This document shows, piece after piece, positions 8,733 to 15,839 of a DNA stretch of 64,000 nt. The position numbers were made by a program, and so were the translations under genes. The DNA is from Prevotella sp. HJM029 (GTDB lineage: Bacteria > Bacteroidota > Bacteroidia > Bacteroidales > Bacteroidaceae), in assembly GCF_000599605.1 (NCBI RefSeq), contig NZ_AZHT01000019.1:1-64000 (forward strand). Direction: 5' to 3'. The notes under the pieces are model-generated. The model was not told the DNA's origin. It ran no database searches and worked only from the letters and a program-made list of their open reading frames with translations. Numbering within the stretch: the stretch's first letter is position 1; the number at the start of each line of letters is the position of its first letter.

Positions 8733-8806
8733 TATTTTTCATGGTATTAGATTATTAAGGTTAAAAAGGTTAGATTGGTTGTCGCGAGATAACCAATCTT
8801 TTTTTT
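8733..8806 (+). ncRNA. Candidate small RNA, about 75 nt
   Basis: The predicted transcript begins about 6 bases after the consensus promoter at 8696-8726 and ends in a strong intrinsic terminator. The terminator stem is 12 bp (AGATTGGTTGTC with GATAACCAATCT, one G-T wobble), capped by a GCGA tetraloop of the GNRA class and followed by eight T. The region between promoter and terminator holds only 5-6 codon reading frames. It sits 70 bases upstream of rnpB with the same orientation. I do not recognise an RNA family. An alternative is a very short leader-peptide transcript or premature termination upstream of rnpB. Confidence 0.55.
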
Positions 8807-8836
8807 ATAATTGTAATTGTAAATAATTAATCGGTA

Positions 8837-8869
8837 TTGCTTTTAGCTCTTTTCTTTTTTATACCTTTG
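8837..8869 (+). promoter_or_regulatory. Promoter of rnpB
   Basis: A clear -7 box TACCTTTG at 8862-8869, seven bases before the first paired base of RNase P RNA. The best -33 candidate is TTG at 8837-8839, with a long 22-base spacer. Confidence 0.6.
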
Positions 8870-8875
8870 CAGCGT

Positions 8876-9282
8876 GAAAGTAGTGCTCCAGCTTTACCGC
8901 TGATACATTCGTGTATGAGAGGAAAGTCCGGGCAGCGCAGGACGCTCCACTTCCTAATATAGAAGCTATTGGTGACAGTAGGAAATGACAGAAGAAAATA
9001 ACCGCTTTTCGATGCCGCCCTCTTTTTAAAAGGGTTGCGTGCGAGGAGTAAGGGTGAGAAGGTGGTGTAAGAGACCACCAGTCGGTTGGTGACAATCGGG
9101 CTGTGTCATCTGGAGGCTGCAAGTTCATGTAAACCACAGTTTGAGGGCTGTCCGCTCGATGCGTTTCAATGCAACTGTGGAGGGTAGAATGCTCAAGCCT
9201 TGGGGTGACTCATGGCTTAGATAAATGGTAAAGCGCCATCTTTGGATGGTTACAGAACCCGGCTTATTAGGGCACTACTTTC
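8876..9282 (+). ncRNA. rnpB: RNase P RNA (class A)
   Basis: The catalytic RNA of ribonuclease P, about 407 bases. The ends pair as helix P1 (GAAAGTAGTGC at 8876 with GCACTACTTTC at 9272). Universally conserved segments are present: GAGGAAAGTCCGGGC near 8918, the GTAAGGGTGAGAAGG-type core near 9048, GAGACCACCAG, and the 3' ACAGAACCCGGCTTA near 9252. Short T runs follow P1. The length and core match Bacteroidota class A RNase P RNA. The next gene, on the minus strand, ends only a few bases beyond the 3' end. Confidence 0.96.
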
Positions 9283-9287
9283 GTTTT

Positions 9288-10619
9288 TCATTCTTGAAAT
9301 GATTTCATGCGATAGGCCTTGCGATCGAGTTTCCCGTTGAAGGTGCGTTTGATGGCCGTCACTTCTTCGTATTGCATGGGCACTTGATAGGTTTCTAACC
9401 GTGTTTGCAGCCATTGTGCTAAGGCACGTTTATCCAATTTTGCACCAGGTTTGCACACAACCAGCAACTTCAGTGCTGTGTCGGTGATGGGATGGGGAGT
9501 GGCAATGCAGATGCAATCAGAGACGCCGGGATGGGCAAGTGCTGCGGCTTCTACATCAGTAGGCGCCACTTTGTAGCCGCCAATATTGATGACTTCGCTG
9601 TGACGACCATCAATGAAAAGTCGACCTTGGGCATCAATATGGCCCAAGTCTTCGGTGAAGAGTTGCCCATCGTGTTTCACTTTCTGCGTAGCTTCCACAT
9701 CGCCGATATATTCAGTCATGAGTGTTGGCCCCGCACAGGCAATCGTGCCTTGAGGCGTTATGGAAAAAGATGCGTGTTTCATCGCTCGCCCAACACAGCC
9801 TGGTAAGCACTGAACTCCGTTGAAATTGTGGGTGGCAATGATACCTGTTTCGGTAGAAGCATAGGTGTTATAAAGGCGTGTAGTGGGTAGCAAATTACAT
9901 AGTTCTTCCATGTCGCAAACTTGTATGGGTGCAGCCCCCGTTTCTATGAAATCGAGTTTATGAGCTACTTGTCTGAGCTGTTTACGTGCAAGATGAATGA
10001 GCATACGCAAATGCGCCGGTACCATGAATGTAGCAAACTTGTTGGAAGGATAATCGAAGGCATTGAAAAAGGCATTGAGATCATTCAAACCCTCAAGCAA
10101 ATAGATAGTAGCACCTTGCATGAAGGTCGGATAGAGTTTCGACAAGCTACCCAAATGATTGATAGGTCCACAAATAATAAAGACGGTATCGGCCGTATAG
10201 CCTTGCGCCGTGATTAAGTTCTCCGCATTGGCGATGATAGCTTCATGACTGATGAGTACTCCTTTCGCTTGGCCTGTGGTGCCCGTAGTATAGAGCACGT
10301 CTGCACTATTAGCGGGAAAACTAGTCTGTTCAAGTTGCTGTTGTAGGGCTTTTCGGGTGTCGTTACCAAGGCTATTACTCACGGGAACGGCTACAACGCC
10401 TGCACGATGCAAGGCAAAATAGTTGATGAGAAAGTCGGGTGTTTGGCTGCTTTCAAAGAGTTGTGCCTTATTAGCAAGTGCTTTGAATGCGTCTGCGCGC
10501 TGGTTAATGGCCTCGTTGAATGCCGCATAAGTAAGCTGTTCGTGGGGGGTTGCAATCGCTATTTTTTGGGGATGTGTTGTTGCGTGTTGTGCAATCAGCC
10601 TTTCAATTGTAGTTATCAT
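9288..10619 (-). CDS. AMP-binding acyl-CoA synthetase-like enzyme
   Basis: A 443-residue adenylate-forming enzyme of the ANL superfamily, which activates a carboxylic acid as acyl-AMP and usually transfers it to CoA. Motifs in order: the phosphate loop YTTGTTGQAKGVLIS (about residue 105), YASTETGI (about residue 255), the ATP-ribose Asp in FTEDLGHID, the hinge INIGGYKV, and the catalytic Lys in NGKLDRKAYR near the C-terminus. The substrate cannot be read from the sequence; o-succinylbenzoate (MenE-like) and fatty acids are both possible. The start MITTIERL leaves an 11-base gap after nudC. It is the last gene of an operon with nudC and the 5'-nucleotidase. Confidence 0.85.
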   Translation of the reverse strand: MITTIERLIAQHATTHPQKIAIATPHEQLTYAAFNEAINQRADAFKALANKAQLFESSQTPDFLINYFALHRAGVVAVPVSNSLGNDTRKALQQQLEQTSFPANSADVLYTTGTTGQAKGVLISHEAIIANAENLITAQGYTADTVFIICGPINHLGSLSKLYPTFMQGATIYLLEGLNDLNAFFNAFDYPSNKFATFMVPAHLRMLIHLARKQLRQVAHKLDFIETGAAPIQVCDMEELCNLLPTTRLYNTYASTETGIIATHNFNGVQCLPGCVGRAMKHASFSITPQGTIACAGPTLMTEYIGDVEATQKVKHDGQLFTEDLGHIDAQGRLFIDGRHSEVINIGGYKVAPTDVEAAALAHPGVSDCICIATPHPITDTALKLLVVCKPGAKLDKRALAQWLQTRLETYQVPMQYEEVTAIKRTFNGKLDRKAYRMKSFQE

Positions 10620-10630
10620 GAGTTTGATGT

Positions 10631-11401
10631 TTAAACTTGCATGCACCAATGATCAATCATTTTACGTGCAATGCTCAATTTATCTGGCAAGGCAGGTAGA
10701 TTATTTTTATCGAACCAAGCACCATGCGATAATTCTTCCTTTTGTAGATGGATATTTCCTGCAACGTAGTCGGCTTCGAATCCCACCATAATTCCACTTG
10801 GATAGGGCCATGGTTGGCTACCGAAATAGCGTAGGTTAGAGATGGCTATGCCCGTTTCTTCTGCTACTTCGCGATGCACAGCCTCTTCAAGTGTTTCGCC
10901 AGTTTCGACAAAACCTGCCACCAAGCCATAGTAATTGCCTTTAAAATTGCGTGCATGGACGAGTAAAGCCTCATTACCTTTGTGCACCAAAACGATGATG
11001 GCAGGACTTAGGGAAGGCCAAACCTCCCTGCCACATTGTGGGCAGTATTTGCTGATTGATGTGTTCATGCGTAGCGGCGTGCCGCAAGTCCCACAATATT
11101 GTGTATTGTTATCCCAATAAATTAGTTCGTGACACTTCCCTGCTTTGAGATAGTGTTCGTATGGAAGTAGATGGAAACTTTCTCGCAAATCAATCCATTC
11201 AAGTGTAGACCCTTTGATAAAAGGTGCATAGAGAGCAAAGGTTTTGATGGGGGTGCCATCATCCATTGTTCCAACTTCCATGACAGACGAAGATTTACTA
11301 AGTTCAACTGGAGCCTCTCCACCAGTGGGGACGGAAAAATTCTCGCCTTGTTTTGTCAATAATAGCTTATCTTTATAGAATATAAACCAAAGAGGTTGCA
11401 T
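10631..11401 (-). CDS. nudC: NAD(+) diphosphatase / decapping Nudix enzyme NudC
   Basis: A 256-residue NudC-type Nudix hydrolase that cleaves NAD(H) to NMN(H) and AMP and, in known members, removes NAD caps from RNA. Visible features are a four-Cys zinc ribbon (CGTCGTP and YCPQCGREV, about residues 107-130), the Nudix box GFVETGETLEEAVHREVAEETG, and the NudC signature SQPWPYP about 20 residues later, here followed by SGIMVGF. It begins in TAATG, sharing one base with the stop of the 5'-nucleotidase gene. The three-gene order nucleotidase, NudC, AMP-ligase suggests nucleotide turnover. Confidence 0.92.
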   Translation of the reverse strand: MQPLWFIFYKDKLLLTKQGENFSVPTGGEAPVELSKSSSVMEVGTMDDGTPIKTFALYAPFIKGSTLEWIDLRESFHLLPYEHYLKAGKCHELIYWDNNTQYCGTCGTPLRMNTSISKYCPQCGREVWPSLSPAIIVLVHKGNEALLVHARNFKGNYYGLVAGFVETGETLEEAVHREVAEETGIAISNLRYFGSQPWPYPSGIMVGFEADYVAGNIHLQKEELSHGAWFDKNNLPALPDKLSIARKMIDHWCMQV

Positions 11402-13194
11402 TATTTCAAATCTTTAATATCTCTGGGATGTTCAAACAATAAAAGACTGTCGCGCTGTGCTGCAGGCTTAGTCCATGCCTCAGGAATAAATTTCCAATTA
11501 TGGTTGGCTTGTGGATGAACCGTGCCCAACTTCTCAATTTCCTTCATTAGATAGTAGCGTTGGTCACGCGGACTTCGATAAACAATACGTGTTTTTAGAC
11601 TGTCTTTAGCTATACCAGCACCCTTTGTAAGCAGTTCGCCCCCACCATTTCCACGATAACTGTTGATGGCAACATTATACCAGGCGTGCTCATCGAAGGG
11701 TTGTCCGTTACTCATACGCAGAATTTTTACCTTCTCACCATTTGGCTTTGTCACATCAACCACGTAGTCGATGCCCGTTGCAGCATCGAAGTTAAAGGTG
11801 AAATTCTTGAAACCCAAACGTTGTGCATCGCCACGTGTGTTAGCTAAGAGCAGTAAGTGGTCGGTAGGCGATTGCATGGTGTTAACCCATTGATCGTAAC
11901 TCATCTCAAGATGCTTGCGAATTTCCTCGCCCGTGAGCCGCATCACATAGAGTTGATTCTCATACTTATAGAGTTTGAACATATCGCCTACGCAAACAGG
12001 GCCAGCCTTGATGGTTGCATCGAATTGCAAGGGTGCGTTGAAAGCGATGTCGGCGTGGGTGATTTGCAGCATGAGATTGGCGATGAAATCGTTGAAAGCC
12101 GACGAGCCAAAGTAACTATCACGCGTGGTGATGGTATTGGTGAAGGTGCCGATGTTGCGACTGACGAATTGTGCTACCTGTTCAAAATGCGGTGTGAAAT
12201 GGGTCATATAGGCTTTGTCAATAGGCAAATCGCTCACATCAACGAGTGTTCCAGTAATGGTTTTGTGGGTGACACGCCCCTTTTCAAACGTCAGTTGTAC
12301 GTTGGCCTGCGCCACAGTTAACGCATTATTTGCCGGATTGATGCACAACACCTTCTTCCCAACCTTGTTGGTAAGTGTTTGGTTGTAGCGGGTATGGTCG
12401 TGGCCAAACATGACAATATCAAAGCCAGGTACCTCGCATGCCACTCTTAAACTGGCATCTTCTTGATAACTCTTTGTGGTAATTCCACCTTCACGTCCGC
12501 TATGAAAAAGACCGATAACTAAATCGGGATGCTCTTTTTCTTGTACAATCTTCATCCATTTTCGTGCCGAAGTCACCATGTCGTCGAAACGCAACCCTGC
12601 CCAAATATCTTCTGTGAGCCAGTTGGGTATGGCGGGAGTGAGCATACCAATGATTGCGATTTTCACGCCATCACGGTGTAGTATGGTGTAAGGCGAGGTG
12701 TAAGGACGCCCCGTTTTCTTGTTAATGACATTACAAGCCAGCATGGGACATTTTACCTCTTTCATCCATTTATCATACACTTCGTGCCCTGGTTCGATGT
12801 CATGGTTACCGATGGTTTCGGCATCATAACGCATATAGTTGATAACTTCGGCAGCGATATTAGGCTTTTTCGTTGCTACAAAGTTGTAGTAATAGCTTGT
12901 GGGTTGGCCTTGCAAAATGTCGCCGTTGTCAAGCAAGATAACATTTTTCCCCGTTTGCTGGCGCAACTGATTTACATAGTAACAGATGCGTGCCATCGAA
13001 CCTTTCCGTGTAGCATATGGTGCAAAAAGGTCATCATTCTTTGGAGAGGCATCGTGCAGAGGCGTTACTTCGTAGGGAAAGAAACTGCCATGCACATCGC
13101 TGGTCTCAAGAATACTGAGATTGATAGTTCTCTTTTGTGCTGCTACAGGCAGGGAAATGCAGACAGATAGGAATAGGGTTATGAGTTGTTTCAT
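11401..13194 (-). CDS. 5'-nucleotidase / metallophosphatase, exported
   Basis: A 597-residue exported enzyme of the UshA/YfkN 5'-nucleotidase family. A signal peptide (MKQLITLFLSVCISLPVAAQ) is followed by the calcineurin-like metallophosphatase domain, with ETSDVHGSFF, DNGDILQG, GNHDIEPG and FGHDHTRYN as metal-ligand motifs. A C-terminal 5'-nucleotidase domain follows (SSAFNDFIANLML, YKYENQLYVM, NSYRGNGGGELL). It probably releases nucleosides and phosphate from nucleotides or cyclic nucleotides in the periplasm or at the surface. First gene of its operon. Confidence 0.92.
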   Translation of the reverse strand: MKQLITLFLSVCISLPVAAQKRTINLSILETSDVHGSFFPYEVTPLHDASPKNDDLFAPYATRKGSMARICYYVNQLRQQTGKNVILLDNGDILQGQPTSYYYNFVATKKPNIAAEVINYMRYDAETIGNHDIEPGHEVYDKWMKEVKCPMLACNVINKKTGRPYTSPYTILHRDGVKIAIIGMLTPAIPNWLTEDIWAGLRFDDMVTSARKWMKIVQEKEHPDLVIGLFHSGREGGITTKSYQEDASLRVACEVPGFDIVMFGHDHTRYNQTLTNKVGKKVLCINPANNALTVAQANVQLTFEKGRVTHKTITGTLVDVSDLPIDKAYMTHFTPHFEQVAQFVSRNIGTFTNTITTRDSYFGSSAFNDFIANLMLQITHADIAFNAPLQFDATIKAGPVCVGDMFKLYKYENQLYVMRLTGEEIRKHLEMSYDQWVNTMQSPTDHLLLLANTRGDAQRLGFKNFTFNFDAATGIDYVVDVTKPNGEKVKILRMSNGQPFDEHAWYNVAINSYRGNGGGELLTKGAGIAKDSLKTRIVYRSPRDQRYYLMKEIEKLGTVHPQANHNWKFIPEAWTKPAAQRDSLLLFEHPRDIKDLK

Positions 13195-13302
13195 TGTAAT
13201 GGGTGAATAAAATGAATGAGTTTATTGCATAATATCTTCTGAATTGTGATATAATTTGCAGTGTTTTATATTGAAATAGCGCAAGATTACAATAAGATTA
13301 GA

Positions 13303-13335
13303 AAAGGGTGCATCTCATTTTGCGATGCACCCTTT
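13303..13335 (-). terminator. Terminator of the starch synthase-DUF4270 operon
   Basis: A perfect 12-bp stem (AAAGGGTGCATC with GATGCACCCTTT) with a 9-base loop, 15 bases after the 43-residue gene; read on the minus strand it ends CCCTTTTC. Confidence 0.85.
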
Positions 13336-13350
13336 AAATATTTTGATTCT

Positions 13351-13482
13351 CTATAGCGCTTCGTCTTCGGGTGGTTGAGGAGCAACTCGATTGAACTTTG
13401 TGAGATGCCTTTTATTCCTTAACCAGGCAGCCTTACGTGCTTCATAATCTTGCCGTTTACGTTCTAAAAAGTTATCGGCCAT
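13351..13482 (-). CDS. Small basic protein, 43 residues
   Basis: A 43-residue reading frame beginning MADNFLERKRQDYEARKAAW and ending in a Pro/Glu-rich tail (APQPPEDEAL). It is strongly charged and helical, with no membrane segment. It begins 10 bases after the DUF4270 stop and is followed directly by a strong terminator, so it lies inside the transcript as its last gene. Small MADNFLE-type proteins recur in Bacteroidota genomes to my knowledge; their function is unknown. Confidence 0.7.
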   Translation of the reverse strand: MADNFLERKRQDYEARKAAWLRNKRHLTKFNRVAPQPPEDEAL

Positions 13483-13492
13483 GCTAATCCTC

Positions 13493-14914
13493 TTATTTAA
13501 AACGGCTATAAATCACCGTGATTCGCAGAGGGGTATTACCACCGACTAATTTTGTGCTGCGAATGTTAAGGTCGTTGTAGACTCCTGTGATGACCATGTT
13601 ATTGTAACCATTATCTTGCACATTCATGGTCGTGGTCGTTACAGGAATGATGACAACTTTATTCCAATTGGGTGATGTACTTCCATTTTTCCGTTTGGTA
13701 TACATGCTACGCACTAATGAGCCAATGTTGCTAAAAGTGTATCCATTGTTGCTTAGTGTAGTTGTAAACGAGTTCTTATAGTCTGTCACCTGATGATGGC
13801 TGAAGAAACTCTGTAAGCTGTCACTCTCCACCATAAGCACTTGTTGTGGAGCTTGCAATGCATAACCATTAACCGATGTATTATTGATGCGTTGTAACGT
13901 AATCTTGGCTGCATTGATGCTATCATTTTCATGTCCTAACATGATATCATTGATAGGTAGTGTTAGCTCAGTCAAGATTCCTGATGGTGTCTTTAAATAA
14001 GTTCCAGTGTTGTCATTGAGTAAAGATGTGAGCGCAGCAGGCTGATTGATGATTTGTGTAACCTGTTTCACTTCTTGTGTACCACCGAATTTTGCAACGC
14101 CTGTGTGAACAACTCCGTCAACGTTGTATCGATAGTAGACCTGCAACACTGCATTATAAATTTTTGCTATAGCTCCTGTACCATTTGTAATTTGGAAATA
14201 GAATCCAGGCACCACATGATTTACGAAATAATAAGTATTTCTAAAATACTCTGGATGCTGATAATATTGTCGCATTAAATAAGTACCATAATTATTATAG
14301 GTTGTTCCTGTTGCATCCTGATAGGGTTGACTGAGTTGGAAACGAATGCTGGGTGAATAGTCCTTTTTTGCCCGTTCTGTAGCTGAGACGGACTGATCTT
14401 CCAGGGTGAATGTCTTTGTTGTCATGGGCACAGATGTGTTGACAACCCCTGCTGTTACGGGATTGAATGCAGTAGTATAGGTTTGACTTTCATTGAGTGG
14501 TTGGCTCATTTCAAACATGCTTATGCGCAATGGTGCCAAGCTATCGCCTACTCCATTCTCATAGAAGAGTAACAATTCGCACGAGTCAGCAACAACCATT
14601 CCACCAACTTTCGATACGATTTTATCTGCTGTGGGCATCGAGAAGTTTTCCAAAGTGGCAAACTGTGCCATGAAGTTGGCAGTGATGGGCGTATTGGTCT
14701 CAGGATCTGTGAATTGCCCTAAATAACCATTGGAATTGCGAGCAATGGCAGGAGCTGCGGCTACAGATTGTGAATGAACAACGAACGAGTCTGTGCTGAC
14801 ACTGAGAATGTCGCTTCCGTCGGTAATGTCAAGACCCATATTACCTGTATTATCGTCGCAAGCTATAAAAGCCATGGCAACGCATACCCCTGTTACAATA
14901 TTTCTAAATTTCAT
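13493..14914 (-). CDS. DUF4270 family lipoprotein
   Basis: A 473-residue exported lipoprotein. The start MKFRNIVTG gives a signal peptide with lipobox AFIAC, the Cys lying about 20 residues in, followed by acidic DDNTG. The mature part is beta-rich, Ser/Thr/Asn-rich and of low complexity, as in DUF4270 proteins, whose function is unknown. The longer upstream frame from 15031 is not used, because it would overlap the starch synthase gene by about 100 bases. DUF4270 directly after this starch synthase is a familiar gene order in Bacteroidota. Confidence 0.87.
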   Translation of the reverse strand: MKFRNIVTGVCVAMAFIACDDNTGNMGLDITDGSDILSVSTDSFVVHSQSVAAAPAIARNSNGYLGQFTDPETNTPITANFMAQFATLENFSMPTADKIVSKVGGMVVADSCELLLFYENGVGDSLAPLRISMFEMSQPLNESQTYTTAFNPVTAGVVNTSVPMTTKTFTLEDQSVSATERAKKDYSPSIRFQLSQPYQDATGTTYNNYGTYLMRQYYQHPEYFRNTYYFVNHVVPGFYFQITNGTGAIAKIYNAVLQVYYRYNVDGVVHTGVAKFGGTQEVKQVTQIINQPAALTSLLNDNTGTYLKTPSGILTELTLPINDIMLGHENDSINAAKITLQRINNTSVNGYALQAPQQVLMVESDSLQSFFSHHQVTDYKNSFTTTLSNNGYTFSNIGSLVRSMYTKRKNGSTSPNWNKVVIIPVTTTTMNVQDNGYNNMVITGVYNDLNIRSTKLVGGNTPLRITVIYSRFK

Positions 14915-14927
14915 TTGTGGGTTTCGT

Positions 14928-15743
14928 TTATTCTTCAGCCGTGGGGTAGATTTTTTCGTAGAATGCAGCATAAGCATCCATAAAATCGTCACCAGGGAAG
15001 TTGAGTAAAGGTATATTTTTATTTGTGGCATGCGCTAAGAGCTCTGGGGCGACGCCCGTATTTGCTTCAATGATGCCATCACTATAATCGATAGCTAATT
15101 TCCCCAATTCTAAATAATCAAATTTGTCGTCATAGGCTTTTAAGAATTTATTTTTAGCCTCCTTATAAACGACACTTGATTTAAATTTCTTTCCGAAATT
15201 GCTCTTAGGTTGTTCGCTAAAGAGTGAAGTGACCACTTTTGCGTGCGCAAATGTAGGTTCTTCTTTGTAGGTCGTTTTGAGATAGAAAGGAATAACAGCA
15301 CTCATCCAACCTTGACAATGAATGATATCGGGTGTCCAGCGCAATTTCTTTACTGTCTCGAGCACGCCGCGTGCAAAGAAAATAGCTCGTTCGCCATTAT
15401 CTTCATATTCGGCTCCGTGCTCGTCTACGGTCATTTGGCGGTGGGTGAAATAATCATCATTATCAATGAAGTAAACTTGTATGCGCGATTGTGGAATTGA
15501 AGCCACCTTAATAATCAGCGTATGATCGGTGTCATCGATGACGAGGTTTATGCCCGAAAGGCGAATGACCTCGTGCAACTGGCCACGACGCTCATTGATG
15601 TTGCCCCATTTTGGCATAAAAGTTCTGATTTCTAAACCAGCTTCTTGTGCTTTTTGTGGCAAGTCAAGCCCCATTGTCGACAGCAAAGTCTCGGGGACAT
15701 ATGGTGTAATCTCTTGATTGATGAATAATACTTTTTTTGCCAT
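14928..15743 (-). CDS. Glycogen/starch synthase, catalytic N-domain only
   Basis: A 271-residue protein related to the N-terminal GT5 domain of glycogen synthase (MAKKVLFINQEITPYVP, FMPKWGNINERRGQ, DIIHCQGWMSAVIPFYL). Full glycogen synthases have about 480 residues and a second Rossmann domain that carries the nucleotide-sugar site. This form ends before it, so classical ADP-glucose synthase activity is doubtful. The short form is common in Bacteroidota. The start at 15743 follows a -7 box TACCTTTG (15772-15765, minus strand). It is cotranscribed with DUF4270 and the 43-residue gene. Confidence 0.85.
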   Translation of the reverse strand: MAKKVLFINQEITPYVPETLLSTMGLDLPQKAQEAGLEIRTFMPKWGNINERRGQLHEVIRLSGINLVIDDTDHTLIIKVASIPQSRIQVYFIDNDDYFTHRQMTVDEHGAEYEDNGERAIFFARGVLETVKKLRWTPDIIHCQGWMSAVIPFYLKTTYKEEPTFAHAKVVTSLFSEQPKSNFGKKFKSSVVYKEAKNKFLKAYDDKFDYLELGKLAIDYSDGIIEANTGVAPELLAHATNKNIPLLNFPGDDFMDAYAAFYEKIYPTAEE

Positions 15744-15839
15744 TATTTCCAAATTTGAATGCCGCAAAGGTACGAAAAAAAAGTGTAAAGCAGCCCAAAA
15801 AGGGCTATCTTTCAAGTTTTTAAACCCTATTTAGCAGCT

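Noticed and set aside
8875-9137. Minus-strand frames opposite RNase P RNA
   Set aside because: The plus strand here forms RNase P RNA with all conserved segments; the frames are chance products.
14915-15031. N-terminal extension of the DUF4270 protein to 15031
   Set aside because: It would overlap the starch synthase gene by about 100 bases and bury the lipoprotein signal peptide that begins at 14914.
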